In this document: one piece after another, positions 1-5,093 of the stretch
How the letters are laid out: every line of letters starts with the position of its first letter
How positions within the stretch are numbered: position 1 is the first letter of the stretch
Origin: Clostridia bacterium
GTDB lineage: Bacteria; Bacillota; Clostridia; Monoglobales; Monoglobaceae
Direction of reading: 5' to 3'
NCBI GenBank assembly: GCA_017625185.1
Contig: JAGALN010000138.1
Location: 1 to 5,346, forward strand
DNA length: 5,346 nt
Notes under the pieces: generated by a model
The model's database searches: none
What the model was told of the DNA's origin: nothing
What the model saw: the letters and a program-made list of their open reading frames with translations, nothing else
Translations under genes and position numbers: made by a program

Positions 1-49
1 GTCGGGTATTCTCGCCTATATCATTGCGGCAATTGTGATGCCCGATTAA
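1..49 (+). CDS. C-terminal end of a PspC-domain-like membrane protein (partial)
   Basis: Only the last 15 codons and the TAA stop (47-49) of an upstream gene are in the window, read in the frame starting at base 2. The peptide SGILAYIIAAIVMPD is a hydrophobic membrane segment ending in a Met-Pro motif. This is how many small PspC (phage shock protein C) domain proteins end. They are inner-membrane proteins linked to envelope stress, but the role of the clostridial stand-alone versions is not well defined. The gene ends 16 nt before the malQ start codon with no terminator between, so the two are probably co-transcribed. Identification rests on a very short tail; another small membrane protein is possible. 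Confidence 0.5.
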   Translation, partial: SGILAYIIAAIVMPD

Positions 50-50
50 C

Positions 51-56
51 AGGAGG
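51..56 (+). promoter_or_regulatory. Ribosome binding site of malQ
   Basis: AGGAGG lies 9 nt upstream of the GTG at 66. This spacing fixes the start at the GTG; the first in-frame ATG (residue 9) lies inside the conserved N-terminal GH77 strand and has no Shine-Dalgarno sequence of its own. Confidence 0.85.
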
Positions 57-65
57 AGTTTTGAC

Positions 66-1493
66 GTGAAGAGAAGCAGTGGCGTATTGATGCACATTTC
101 ATCTCTGCCGGGGAAGTATTCCTGCGGCAGCTTTGGCAAAGAGGCAAGGGAGTTTATTGACTTTCTGGCGGACTGTGGGTTTTCCTACTGGCAGGTTTTG
201 CCCTTTTGCCCCATTGACGAATACAATTCCCCCTATAAGTCCCATTCTTCGTTTGGGGGCAACCCTTATTTTATTGATTTGGATGTCCTGTTTCAGAAGG
301 GTCTGTTGACGGAAGAAGAACTGAAAACAGCGGAGCAGGAAACGCCCTATCTCTGTGAGTTCGAGCGGCTCTCTAAGGAGCGGCTTGAACTGTTGAGCAA
401 GGCGGCAAAGCGGGCGGAAAACATAGAAGAGATTGAGGCGGTTATTACCCAGAATTCACATCTGGAAAATTTTTGCCGATTCATGGCACTAAAAACTGCC
501 AACCATTTTCTCCCATGGCAGGAATGGAAAACCGAGAAATTTGACCCGGAGATTCTTTTCCTCTGGAAGTTTATACAGTTCGAGTTCTTTTCCCAATGGA
601 AAGAGATTAAGGCATACGCCAACCAAAAGGGAATTGGTATCATCGGAGACATTCCCTTTTATGTATCGCCGGATAGCTCGGATCTGTGGGCGAATACCGA
701 TCTCTTTCAATTGGACGAAAGGAACCGCCCCACCGCAGTGGCGGGGGTGCCGCCGGATTACTTTTGTGAAGACGGACAGCTTTGGGGGAATCCTTTGTAT
801 GATTGGGACAAAATGAAAGAAGACGGCTATCGGTGGTGGCTGGAACGGATATCCTTTATGCTGGAACTCTTTGACGGACTCCGGATTGACCATTTCCGTG
901 CTTTTGAAGCCTACTGGGCGGTGCCGGCAGAAGAGGAAACTGCCAGAAACGGCAAATGGGTCAAGGGTCCCGGCATGGACTTGATTGAAAAAATCAAAGA
1001 GGTTGCTGGAGAAAAGCTGGTCATTGCCGAAGACCTGGGACACATTACCAAAGAGGTGGAAGCGCTGGTAGAGGAAAGCGGATTTCCCGGAATGCGGGTG
1101 TTCCAGTTCGGGTTCTTTGGAGGCGAGTCCACCCATATGCCCCACAACTATCCTCAAAATTCCATAGCCTATGGAGGAACCCATGACAACAATACCTTGC
1201 TTGGCTATCTGTGGGAATTGGATGATGATCAACGAAAGAATATGCTTGCCTACTGTGGCTACACCGATGCCGACTGGACGAAGGCGCTTCCCGCCATCAT
1301 TCGAACCATTTGGAGAAGTCATGCGGGAACGGTGATTCTAACCATTCAGGATTTGCTGGGATATGGTTCGGATACCCGGCTTAATTTTCCCGGCAGAGCA
1401 GAGAACAACTGGCGGTACCGAGTGACTGCTGACCAGATTAAGACCATTGACAAGGATTGGATTCGAGGATTGAATACTCTTTATTATCGGTAA
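66..1493 (+). CDS. malQ: 4-alpha-glucanotransferase (amylomaltase, GH77)
   Basis: A 475-residue cytoplasmic enzyme that transfers alpha-1,4-glucan segments between maltodextrins, releasing glucose and longer chains for phosphorylase. The GH77 (beta/alpha)8 fold is covered from end to end. The N-terminal SGVLMHISSLPG and the WQVLPF...SPY...GNPYFIDLD region (residues 42-73) are typical. The catalytic set is visible: nucleophile D275 in GLRIDHFRAF, acid/base E322 in IAEDLG, and the transition-state-stabilising D374 in GGTHDNN. The C-terminal QDLLGYGSDTRLNFPG (residues 428-443) and NNWRYR close the barrel. The length is close to the usual of about 500 residues, with no inserted or extra domain. 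The start is GTG behind a strong AGGAGG. It follows a PspC-like gene by 16 nt and ends 6 nt before an intrinsic terminator, so it is the last gene of its transcript. Plant-type DPE1 is the same family; function is secure at family level. Confidence 0.96.
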   Translation: MKRSSGVLMHISSLPGKYSCGSFGKEAREFIDFLADCGFSYWQVLPFCPIDEYNSPYKSHSSFGGNPYFIDLDVLFQKGLLTEEELKTAEQETPYLCEFERLSKERLELLSKAAKRAENIEEIEAVITQNSHLENFCRFMALKTANHFLPWQEWKTEKFDPEILFLWKFIQFEFFSQWKEIKAYANQKGIGIIGDIPFYVSPDSSDLWANTDLFQLDERNRPTAVAGVPPDYFCEDGQLWGNPLYDWDKMKEDGYRWWLERISFMLELFDGLRIDHFRAFEAYWAVPAEEETARNGKWVKGPGMDLIEKIKEVAGEKLVIAEDLGHITKEVEALVEESGFPGMRVFQFGFFGGESTHMPHNYPQNSIAYGGTHDNNTLLGYLWELDDDQRKNMLAYCGYTDADWTKALPAIIRTIWRSHAGTVILTIQDLLGYGSDTRLNFPGRAENNWRYRVTADQIKTIDKDWIRGLNTLYYR

Positions 1494-1498
1494 ACCGA

Positions 1499-1524
1499 GG
1501 GCGGACAAAAGTCCGCCCGTTTTT
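1499..1524 (+). terminator. Intrinsic terminator of malQ
   Basis: A perfect 8-bp GC-rich stem, GGGCGGAC (1499-1506) with GTCCGCCC (1511-1518), closes an AAAA loop and is followed by G and five T (1520-1524). It starts 6 nt after the malQ stop codon. On the opposite strand there is no T-tract, so it works for + strand transcription only. Confidence 0.9.
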
Positions 1525-1551
1525 CAACTTACAGTTTGTTTTTATCCATGG

Positions 1552-1582
1552 AAAAAAGCACTTGCAGCTGCAAGTGCTTTTT
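1552..1582 (-). terminator. Bidirectional palindromic terminator after tRNA-Gly
   Basis: A perfect palindrome, GCACTTGCAG/CTGCAAGTGC (1558-1577), is flanked by six A on its left (1552-1557) and five T on its right (1578-1582). Read on the - strand it begins just after the tRNA CCA end and gives a stable stem followed by six T. Read on the + strand it gives a second stop signal behind the malQ terminator, so it insulates the convergent units in both directions. Confidence 0.88.
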
Positions 1583-1583
1583 C

Positions 1584-1657
1584 TGGAGCAGGCGATGGGA
1601 ATCGAACCCACAACCTCAGCTTGGGAAGCTGATGTTTTGCCACTAAACTACGCCTGC
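1584..1657 (-). tRNA. tRNA-Gly, anticodon CCC
   Basis: The - strand folds into a complete 74-nt cloverleaf. The 7-bp acceptor stem is GCAGGCG with CGCCTGC. The D stem is GTTT/AAAC with GG in the loop. The anticodon stem TCAGC/GCTGA encloses loop TTCCCAA, giving anticodon CCC (bases 1623-1625), which reads GGG. The variable loop has 4 nt, and the T arm carries the standard TTCGATT loop closed by one G-T wobble. The discriminator is U (T), as usual for bacterial glycine tRNA, and the 3' CCA is encoded (1584-1586). It has its own consensus promoter upstream and a terminator directly downstream, so it is a single-gene unit, though read-through from glk is conceivable. CCC is a supplementary isoacceptor, since a UCC tRNA can also read GGG. 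Confidence 0.97.
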
Positions 1658-1668
1658 ACAACAGAATC

Positions 1669-1697
1669 ATTGTATCACTTTTCCAGAGTGTTGTCAA
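1669..1697 (-). promoter_or_regulatory. Sigma-A promoter of tRNA-Gly
   Basis: On the - strand, TTGACA (bases 1692-1697) and TACAAT (1669-1674) are separated by exactly 17 bp. The -35 is a perfect consensus and the -10 matches 5 of 6. The -10 box ends 11 nt before the mature tRNA 5' end, leaving only a few leader nucleotides for RNase P to remove. Confidence 0.92.
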
Positions 1698-1723
1698 GGG
1701 CGATTTCACAAAACCGCCCTTGA
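1694..1723 (-). other. Stem-loop between glk and tRNA-Gly
   Basis: A perfect 9-bp inverted repeat, TCAAGGGCG (1694-1702) with CGCCCTTGA (1715-1723), has a 12-nt loop. It begins about 17 nt after the glk stop codon on the - strand. That is the place for a transcript-end hairpin, but no T-tract follows. The arm nearer the tRNA gene contains four bases of the TTGACA -35 box. It may stabilise the glk mRNA 3' end or act as a weak or factor-assisted terminator; which one cannot be decided from sequence. Confidence 0.5.
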
Positions 1724-1740
1724 TCAATCACGGTTGTCGG

Positions 1741-2685
1741 TTACTCTGCAACCGCTGCCATGGCGGCGCCAATGATGCCGGCGTCGTTGGCAAGAGAGGC
1801 AATCCGCAGTTCCGTCTGGGGAAGACCCTTGCTGTAAGCAAATTCTTCCACATGCTTCCGGATGGGTGCCATTAAGTATTCGCCCTCGGCACTGATTCCA
1901 CCGCCAATTACCAGAATTTCCGGCTCAAAGATATTCACCATGCTGACAACACCGTCTGCTATGTAAGAAATATATTGGTCTACCACCTTTTGTGCAACGC
2001 TATCTCCCGCTTTGGCGGCATCAAAGGCGGTTCTGCCGTTGATTTTACCATTTTCCTGGGCATACCTTGCCATCAGGGTATCAGGATTTTCAGCAATCGC
2101 TGCTTGGGTCTGCTGAATCAAAGCCGTCACCGAGGCATAGCTTTCCCAACAACCTTTCTTTCCGCAGGTACAGGGTTCGCCGTTATGAATCAAGGTAAAG
2201 TGCCCCAGTTCTCCGGCAGCACCGTTAAAGCCACGGAAAATCTTTTTATTTAGAATGATACCGCCGCCAACGCCGGTACCAAGAGTTACTGCTACAAAGC
2301 TATCGGTATTGCCGCCGGTTGCCATGTACTCGCCATAGGCTGCTGCATTGGCGTCGTTTTCCACTGCAATGGGCATCCCGGGGAAATGCTTCTGCAGCTC
2401 CTCTGCAAGGGGGACGTTGTACCAATCCAGATTGTTGCCATAGACCACCGTACCGGTTTTGCTCTCTACCGAACCGGGGGTTCCTACCCCGATCCCCTTG
2501 ATATCCGCCATGGTGTATCCGGCGGATTCAGTAACCTCACGGCAGAGCTCCGCCATGTCCTTGACAATCTCCTGATAGGAACGGGGTGCGTTGGTGGGTC
2601 GGGAATTTTGTTTCAAAATTTTACATTGTGCGTCCACCAGACCTACTGCGATGTTAGTGCCGCCCAAATCAATTCCAAGATACAT
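1741..2685 (-). CDS. glk: Glucokinase, ROK family
   Basis: A 314-residue cytoplasmic sugar kinase that would convert glucose plus ATP to glucose 6-phosphate. The N-terminal phosphate-binding motif DLGGTN is at residues 6-11. The catalytic base is D111 in VENDANAAAYGE. The second phosphate loop is LGTGVGGG (135-142). The ROK signature follows: AGELGH (157-162) with sugar-binding E159 and H162, then the zinc motif CTCGKKGCWE (172-181) with C172, C174, C179 and E181. VIGGGIS (259-265) lies in the ATP-binding part. There is no N-terminal helix-turn-helix, so it is a kinase and not a ROK repressor such as XylR/NagC. The ATG has GGAGGA (2692-2697) 6 nt upstream. It is transcribed from a strong divergent promoter with a leader of about 79 nt. 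Glucose is the likely substrate from overall motif pattern, but other ROK hexokinases (for example mannose or fructose kinases) are hard to exclude by eye. Confidence 0.92.
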   Translation of the reverse strand: MYLGIDLGGTNIAVGLVDAQCKILKQNSRPTNAPRSYQEIVKDMAELCREVTESAGYTMADIKGIGVGTPGSVESKTGTVVYGNNLDWYNVPLAEELQKHFPGMPIAVENDANAAAYGEYMATGGNTDSFVAVTLGTGVGGGIILNKKIFRGFNGAAGELGHFTLIHNGEPCTCGKKGCWESYASVTALIQQTQAAIAENPDTLMARYAQENGKINGRTAFDAAKAGDSVAQKVVDQYISYIADGVVSMVNIFEPEILVIGGGISAEGEYLMAPIRKHVEEFAYSKGLPQTELRIASLANDAGIIGAAMAAVAE

Positions 2686-2770
2686 AGTATTTCCTCCAAA
2701 AAATTAATTTGCCAGTCAGAAAATGGCCTGTCGGTGACGCCAGTCCCTACAAAAGGCAATCTCTCCATAT

Positions 2771-2799
2771 AGTATACAGGAAATCCTTTTGTTTGTAAA
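2771..2799 (-). promoter_or_regulatory. Sigma-A promoter of glk
   Basis: On the - strand, TTTACA (bases 2794-2799, 5 of 6 matches) and TATACT (2771-2776, 5 of 6) are separated by exactly 17 bp. Transcription would start near base 2764, giving a leader of about 79 nt before the glk ATG. The -35 box abuts, and by one base overlaps, the proposed -35 box of the divergent DUF421 gene. Confidence 0.82.
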
Positions 2800-2817
2800 C
2801 CATTATCTGCGTATATT
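2789..2817 (+). promoter_or_regulatory. Probable promoter of the DUF421-DUF4363 operon
   Basis: TATATT (2812-2817, 5 of 6 matches) is preceded at 17 bp by TTGTTT (2789-2794, 3 of 6 matches). The start site would fall near base 2824, leaving a leader of about 33 nt that contains the AGGAGG ribosome binding site. The -35 is weak, which suggests lower activity than the opposing glk promoter or help from a regulator. Confidence 0.6.
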
Positions 2818-2842
2818 CCCAGGATTTTGCTCCATACTAACC

Positions 2843-2848
2843 AGGAGG
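2843..2848 (+). promoter_or_regulatory. Ribosome binding site fixing the DUF421 start
   Basis: AGGAGG lies 8 nt before the GTG at 2857. An in-frame TTG at 2827 would put this motif inside the coding region and would itself lie almost at the predicted transcription start, so the GTG is preferred. Confidence 0.85.
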
Positions 2849-2856
2849 TGAAGTCT

Positions 2857-3543
2857 GTGATTACAACGGTGTTGCGAACGGCAATCATCTATTTTTTTGT
2901 GGTACTGATTCTGCGGATGATGGGGAAACGGCAGATTGGGGAACTGGAACCCTCCGAATTGGTGGTAACCATCATGATTTCTGAAGTGGCAGCCATGCCC
3001 ATTACCGATATTGGTGTCCCCCTTTTGGAGAGTATTCTGGCAATTTTGATTTTAGTGGTTCTGGAGATTTTCCTCTCGTATTTTGCCTATCGAAGCACCA
3101 AAGTCCGGACGGTATTTTACGGACGCCCCAGTATGTTTTATGAGAACGGCAGGCTGCATCAGAAGGAAATGCGGCGACAACGGTTCAATGTGGCAGACTT
3201 GATGGAGGAGCTTCGGAACAATGGTGCCATCAGTCTTAATCAGGTGGAGTATGTACTGATGGAAACCAACGGTAAGGTCAGTGTTTTATTAGAGAGTGAA
3301 AACAGTCCGGTTACTCCTGCTGATTTAAAGATTCATACCGAGCCGGCACGGATGAGCTATGTATTGATTGACAACGGGAACCTCATTTCCGGGAACCTGA
3401 AACGACTAGGGCTTGATGATATCTGGCTGGATAAGTTGCTGAAAAAGAATAAACTGAAACGGCCGAAAGATGTATTTTACTTGAGTGTGGAAAAAGATAC
3501 CGGAAACACGGTGCTGATTCCAAGAGAAAAGGAGGAATCCTGA
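2857..3543 (+). CDS. DUF421/YetF-family membrane protein
   Basis: A 228-residue protein of the DUF421 family (Bacillus subtilis YetF and paralogues). Three hydrophobic segments at about residues 4-21, 35-50 and 55-78 form the membrane part. The family motif GKRQIGELEPSELVV (23-37) sits between the first two. From about residue 80 the protein is soluble and, as in YetF, probably cytoplasmic: it has GRPSMFYENGRL (89-100), NVADLMEELRNNG (111-123), and a beta-rich stretch around VEYVLMETNGKVSVLL (130-145). The length matches the family. The biochemical role is unknown; some DUF421 proteins are linked to the spore membrane and heat resistance in bacilli, but nothing here ties this copy to sporulation. 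The GTG start is chosen for its AGGAGG; a longer TTG start at 2827 is unlikely. The stop codon overlaps the start of the DUF4363 gene, so the two are translationally coupled. Confidence 0.9.
   Translation: MITTVLRTAIIYFFVVLILRMMGKRQIGELEPSELVVTIMISEVAAMPITDIGVPLLESILAILILVVLEIFLSYFAYRSTKVRTVFYGRPSMFYENGRLHQKEMRRQRFNVADLMEELRNNGAISLNQVEYVLMETNGKVSVLLESENSPVTPADLKIHTEPARMSYVLIDNGNLISGNLKRLGLDDIWLDKLLKKNKLKRPKDVFYLSVEKDTGNTVLIPREKEES
3527..3535 (+). promoter_or_regulatory. Ribosome binding site of the DUF4363 gene, inside the DUF421 coding end
   Basis: AAAAGGAGG ends 7 nt before the ATG at 3543 and lies entirely inside the last codons of the DUF421 gene. With the TGATG stop/start overlap it indicates coupled or re-initiating translation in a bicistronic message. 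Confidence 0.8.
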
Positions 3544-3923
3544 TGAACCGTGTCGTGGCGGCAATTTGTATTTTAGTGTTGTGCGGCACCTTTGTGGGGG
3601 TGCATACCTATAAAATTATCCGGCTGAATAAGGATGTAACGGCGCTTTGTGAGGAGGTGGAGGCAGATTTCCAAAAAGAGAATTGGAGCGGGATTTCGGG
3701 CAATCTGCAAAAGCTCCGGGAGAGATGGGACAAAAGTCGGCTTTGGGCGTGCTTGACCATTGACACCAAAGAAATTGAGGAGATAGAGATTTCCTTAAAG
3801 CAGAGTATGAAATATGCAGAGGTTAAGGCAAAACCGGATTTTATTGGAGAATTTACTCTCTTTCGGATGCGGCTTGAGCATATTCCGCATCAGGAGGGGT
3901 TCAGCATGGAAGAGGTTCTCTAG
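3543..3923 (+). CDS. DUF4363-family protein
   Basis: A 126-residue protein with one N-terminal hydrophobic segment (about residues 4-21) and a charged, largely helical remainder. The family is recognised from the W48...W62...W68 spacing in the helical region, the acidic stretch IDTKEIEEIEISL (73-85) and the C-terminal MRLEHIPHQEGFSMEEVL (109-126). This arrangement is typical of DUF4363, which is found next to DUF421 genes in Clostridia. The segment looks like an uncleaved anchor with the helical domain outside the membrane. C14 is not in a proper lipobox, because the residue before it is Leu, so a lipoprotein is unlikely. No enzymatic residues are apparent and no function is known. The start overlaps the DUF421 stop by one base (TGATG). 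The likely role is as a partner of the DUF421 membrane protein; this is inference from gene coupling. Confidence 0.82.
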   Translation: MNRVVAAICILVLCGTFVGVHTYKIIRLNKDVTALCEEVEADFQKENWSGISGNLQKLRERWDKSRLWACLTIDTKEIEEIEISLKQSMKYAEVKAKPDFIGEFTLFRMRLEHIPHQEGFSMEEVL

Positions 3924-3952
3924 TTGACATTCTTTCCCCAATGTGCTATGGT
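3924..3952 (+). promoter_or_regulatory. Sigma-A promoter of the DUF523 gene
   Basis: A perfect TTGACA (3924-3929) is followed, after exactly 17 bp, by TATGGT (3947-3952, 4 of 6 matches). The -35 box begins at the very next base after the DUF4363 stop codon (TAG, 3921-3923). Transcription would start near 3959, downstream of an in-frame ATG at 3941, which therefore cannot be the start on this transcript. Confidence 0.8.
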
Positions 3953-3964
3953 AAAGAAAAATCT

Positions 3965-3971
3965 GGGGAGG
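3965..3971 (+). promoter_or_regulatory. Ribosome binding site fixing the DUF523 start
   Basis: GGGGAGG ends 8 nt before the ATG at 3980. With the promoter position it rules out the in-frame ATG at 3941, whose first 13 codons are low in family character and overlap the -10 box. Confidence 0.82.
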
Positions 3972-3979
3972 GAAACGGA

Positions 3980-4429
3980 ATGAATTTGTTAATAAGCGGA
4001 TGCTTGTTGGGACTTGCCTGCCGGTATGACGGGGACAGCCGACCTTTGCCGGAGGATGTTTTGCAAGCATTGACGAAAGCATTTCACTTGGTTCCGGTCT
4101 GTCCTGAACAGCTGGGCGGCTTATCCACCCCACGAAATCCCGCCGAGCGAGTGGGGGAGCGGGTAGTTTCCAATGCCGGCGAAGATGTGACAAAAGAGTA
4201 CCAAAAGGGTGCCCAAGAAGTGTTGCGGCTTGCAAAACGGTTGGATTGCCGGGTCGCCTTGCTGAAAGAGAAGAGTCCCGCCTGCGGCAGCGTCTTGATT
4301 TATGACGGAAGCTTTGAAAAAAACTTGATCTCCGGGAACGGAGTCGCAACCGAACTTTTGAAGGAAAACGGCATTCGTGTTTTCGGGGAAAGCGAGCTTG
4401 AAAAACTTCTTAAAAAGGAAGTGGGTTGA
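3980..4429 (+). CDS. DUF523 family protein, TudS-like (possible Fe-S thiouracil desulfidase)
   Basis: A 149-residue soluble protein that spans the whole DUF523 domain. Family motifs are clear: SGCLLGLACRYDG (6-18), VPVCPEQLGGLSTPR (38-52), NPAE (53-56), GEDVT (67-71), LLKEKSPACG (94-103) and IYDGSF...GNGVATELL (107-127). Cysteines C8, C14, C41 and C102 lie in these motifs. In the characterised member TudS, three conserved cysteines hold a [4Fe-4S] cluster that removes sulfur from thiouracil; C8, C41 and C102 are the natural candidates here. Whether this copy acts on thiouracil is inference, as most DUF523 proteins are untested. The ATG at 3980 is chosen because it has GGGGAGG at 8 nt and lies just after its promoter, whereas an in-frame ATG at 3941 is upstream of the predicted transcript. 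It has its own promoter but may also receive read-through from the DUF421-DUF4363 genes. The stop codon lies inside the following stem-loop. Confidence 0.88.
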   Translation: MNLLISGCLLGLACRYDGDSRPLPEDVLQALTKAFHLVPVCPEQLGGLSTPRNPAERVGERVVSNAGEDVTKEYQKGAQEVLRLAKRLDCRVALLKEKSPACGSVLIYDGSFEKNLISGNGVATELLKENGIRVFGESELEKLLKKEVG

Positions 4430-4458
4430 CAGATTCGTCAACCCATTCGATTTGTCAA
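4422..4458 (+). terminator. Probable terminator of the DUF523 gene
   Basis: A perfect 9-bp stem, TGGGTTGAC (4422-4430) with GTCAACCCA (4437-4445), closes a 6-nt loop. It is followed by a T-rich but interrupted tract (TTCGATTTGT). The stop codon TGA (4427-4429) is inside the first arm. The imperfect T-tract suggests partial termination, so some read-through into rnhA is possible. Confidence 0.6.
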
Positions 4459-4467
4459 GAAGAAACC

Positions 4468-4523
4468 GAAAAAATTTTGGTAAAAAAGATGTAGATTTTT
4501 TTACTATAGTGTGGTATGATAAT
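4468..4523 (+). promoter_or_regulatory. rnhA promoter: extended -10 with A-tract upstream region
   Basis: The extended -10 motif TGGTATGAT (TG at 4512-4513, TATGAT at 4515-4520) is followed by AAT. The position for a -35 box at 17 bp (4492-4497) reads TAGATT, only 3 of 6 matches. Upstream lie A6T4 (4469-4478), A6 (4482-4487) and T7 (4496-4502), in the place of an UP element. Transcription would start near 4527, with a leader of about 34 nt. Confidence 0.68.
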
Positions 4524-4560
4524 ATGATGTAAAGTTACGAGCTTTGGGAGGTGGATTGCC

Positions 4561-5019
4561 ATGACAGAACGCAAACAGGTGGAGATTTTTACCGACGGTG
4601 CCTGCAGCGGCAACCCTGGCCCCGGCGGATACGGCGTCATCCTTAGGTATAAGCAGCACGAAAAGGAGCTTTCCGGCGGTGCGGCGGATACCACCAACAA
4701 CCGGATGGAGTTGTCCGCGGTCATTGCGGGGCTTTCTGCCCTGACGGAACCTTGTGATGTGACCTTATATAGCGATTCCAAGTACTTTATCGACGCCATC
4801 GAGCAAGGCTGGGCAGAAAAGTGGAAAGCCAAAGGCTGGATGCGGACATCCAAGGAAAAGGCGCTGAATCCGGACCTGTGGGAACGGATTCTGGAGCTTT
4901 TGAAGTTTCACAAGGTCAAGTTGGTTTGGGTTAAGGGCCATGCCGGCCATCCCGAGAACGAGCGGTGTGACAGGCTGGCGGTGGAGCAGTCAAAGCGGTA
5001 TGCACAAAAGGCAGAATAA
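4561..5019 (+). CDS. rnhA: Ribonuclease HI
   Basis: A 152-residue type 1 RNase H that cleaves the RNA strand of RNA-DNA hybrids, acting on R-loops and replication primers in the cytoplasm. The four metal-binding carboxylates are present: D12 in [15 protein letters not shown]50 in [10 protein letters not shown]72 in YSDSKY, and D137 in NERCDRLA, together with the loop histidine H127 in VKGHAGH. The tryptophan- and lysine-rich handle, [11 protein letters not shown] (84-94), marks the E. coli-like HI form and not the shorter archaeal or YpdQ-like form. The length is that of E. coli RNase HI (155), with no hybrid-binding domain in front. The ATG has GGGAGGT about 8 nt upstream. It is driven by an extended -10 promoter and has no terminator before the next gene, so the cysteine desulfurase is probably on the same transcript. 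Confidence 0.96.
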   Translation: MTERKQVEIFTDGACSGNPGPGGYGVILRYKQHEKELSGGAADTTNNRMELSAVIAGLSALTEPCDVTLYSDSKYFIDAIEQGWAEKWKAKGWMRTSKEKALNPDLWERILELLKFHKVKLVWVKGHAGHPENERCDRLAVEQSKRYAQKAE

Positions 5020-5036
5020 ACTTTACATACAATTAC

Positions 5037-5074
5037 TTACAGAACATCTACTTTTCATAGATTGCACTCTGTAA
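5037..5074. repeat. 7-bp inverted repeat upstream of the cysteine desulfurase gene
   Basis: TTACAGA (5037-5043) and TCTGTAA (5068-5074) are perfect inverted copies separated by 24 nt. No T-tract follows, so it is not a terminator. It could be a leader hairpin or an operator, or chance in AT-rich DNA. A TTTACA at 5022-5027 resembles a -35 box, but no good -10 lies at a proper distance, so no separate promoter is called here. Confidence 0.3.
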
Positions 5075-5093
5075 AAGAAAGGTAGCGAGGACG

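Noticed and set aside
489..1322. A 277-codon open frame on the - strand inside malQ
   Set aside because: It lies fully antisense to a gene with a complete GH77 catalytic set, shows no recognisable domain and has no ribosome binding site of note. It is a codon-bias shadow.
1457..1723. An 88-codon + strand open frame with the peptide GIEPTTSAWEADVLPLNYAC
   Set aside because: This is the antisense translation of the tRNA-Gly gene, a well-known source of spurious protein annotations. It also runs through two terminators.
2643..2888. A - strand frame giving glk a possible neighbour or longer upstream gene
   Set aside because: It spans the divergent promoters and overlaps the glk start in another frame; no family resemblance is seen.
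3543..3600. Possible lipoprotein signal in the DUF4363 protein (Cys14 after a hydrophobic run)
   Set aside because: The residues before the Cys are Leu-Val-Leu, and a lipobox needs a small residue (Gly, Ala or Ser) just before it. A plain membrane anchor fits better.
3795..4349. A 184-codon - strand open frame across the DUF4363/DUF523 junction
   Set aside because: It runs antisense to two family-supported genes and a promoter, and its product is low-complexity, rich in Arg and Ser, with no domain.
5022..5063. A separate promoter for the cysteine desulfurase gene (TTTACA at 5022, TAGATT at 5058)
   Set aside because: No -35/-10 combination has both acceptable matches and a 16-18 bp spacer, and co-transcription with rnhA explains expression without it.
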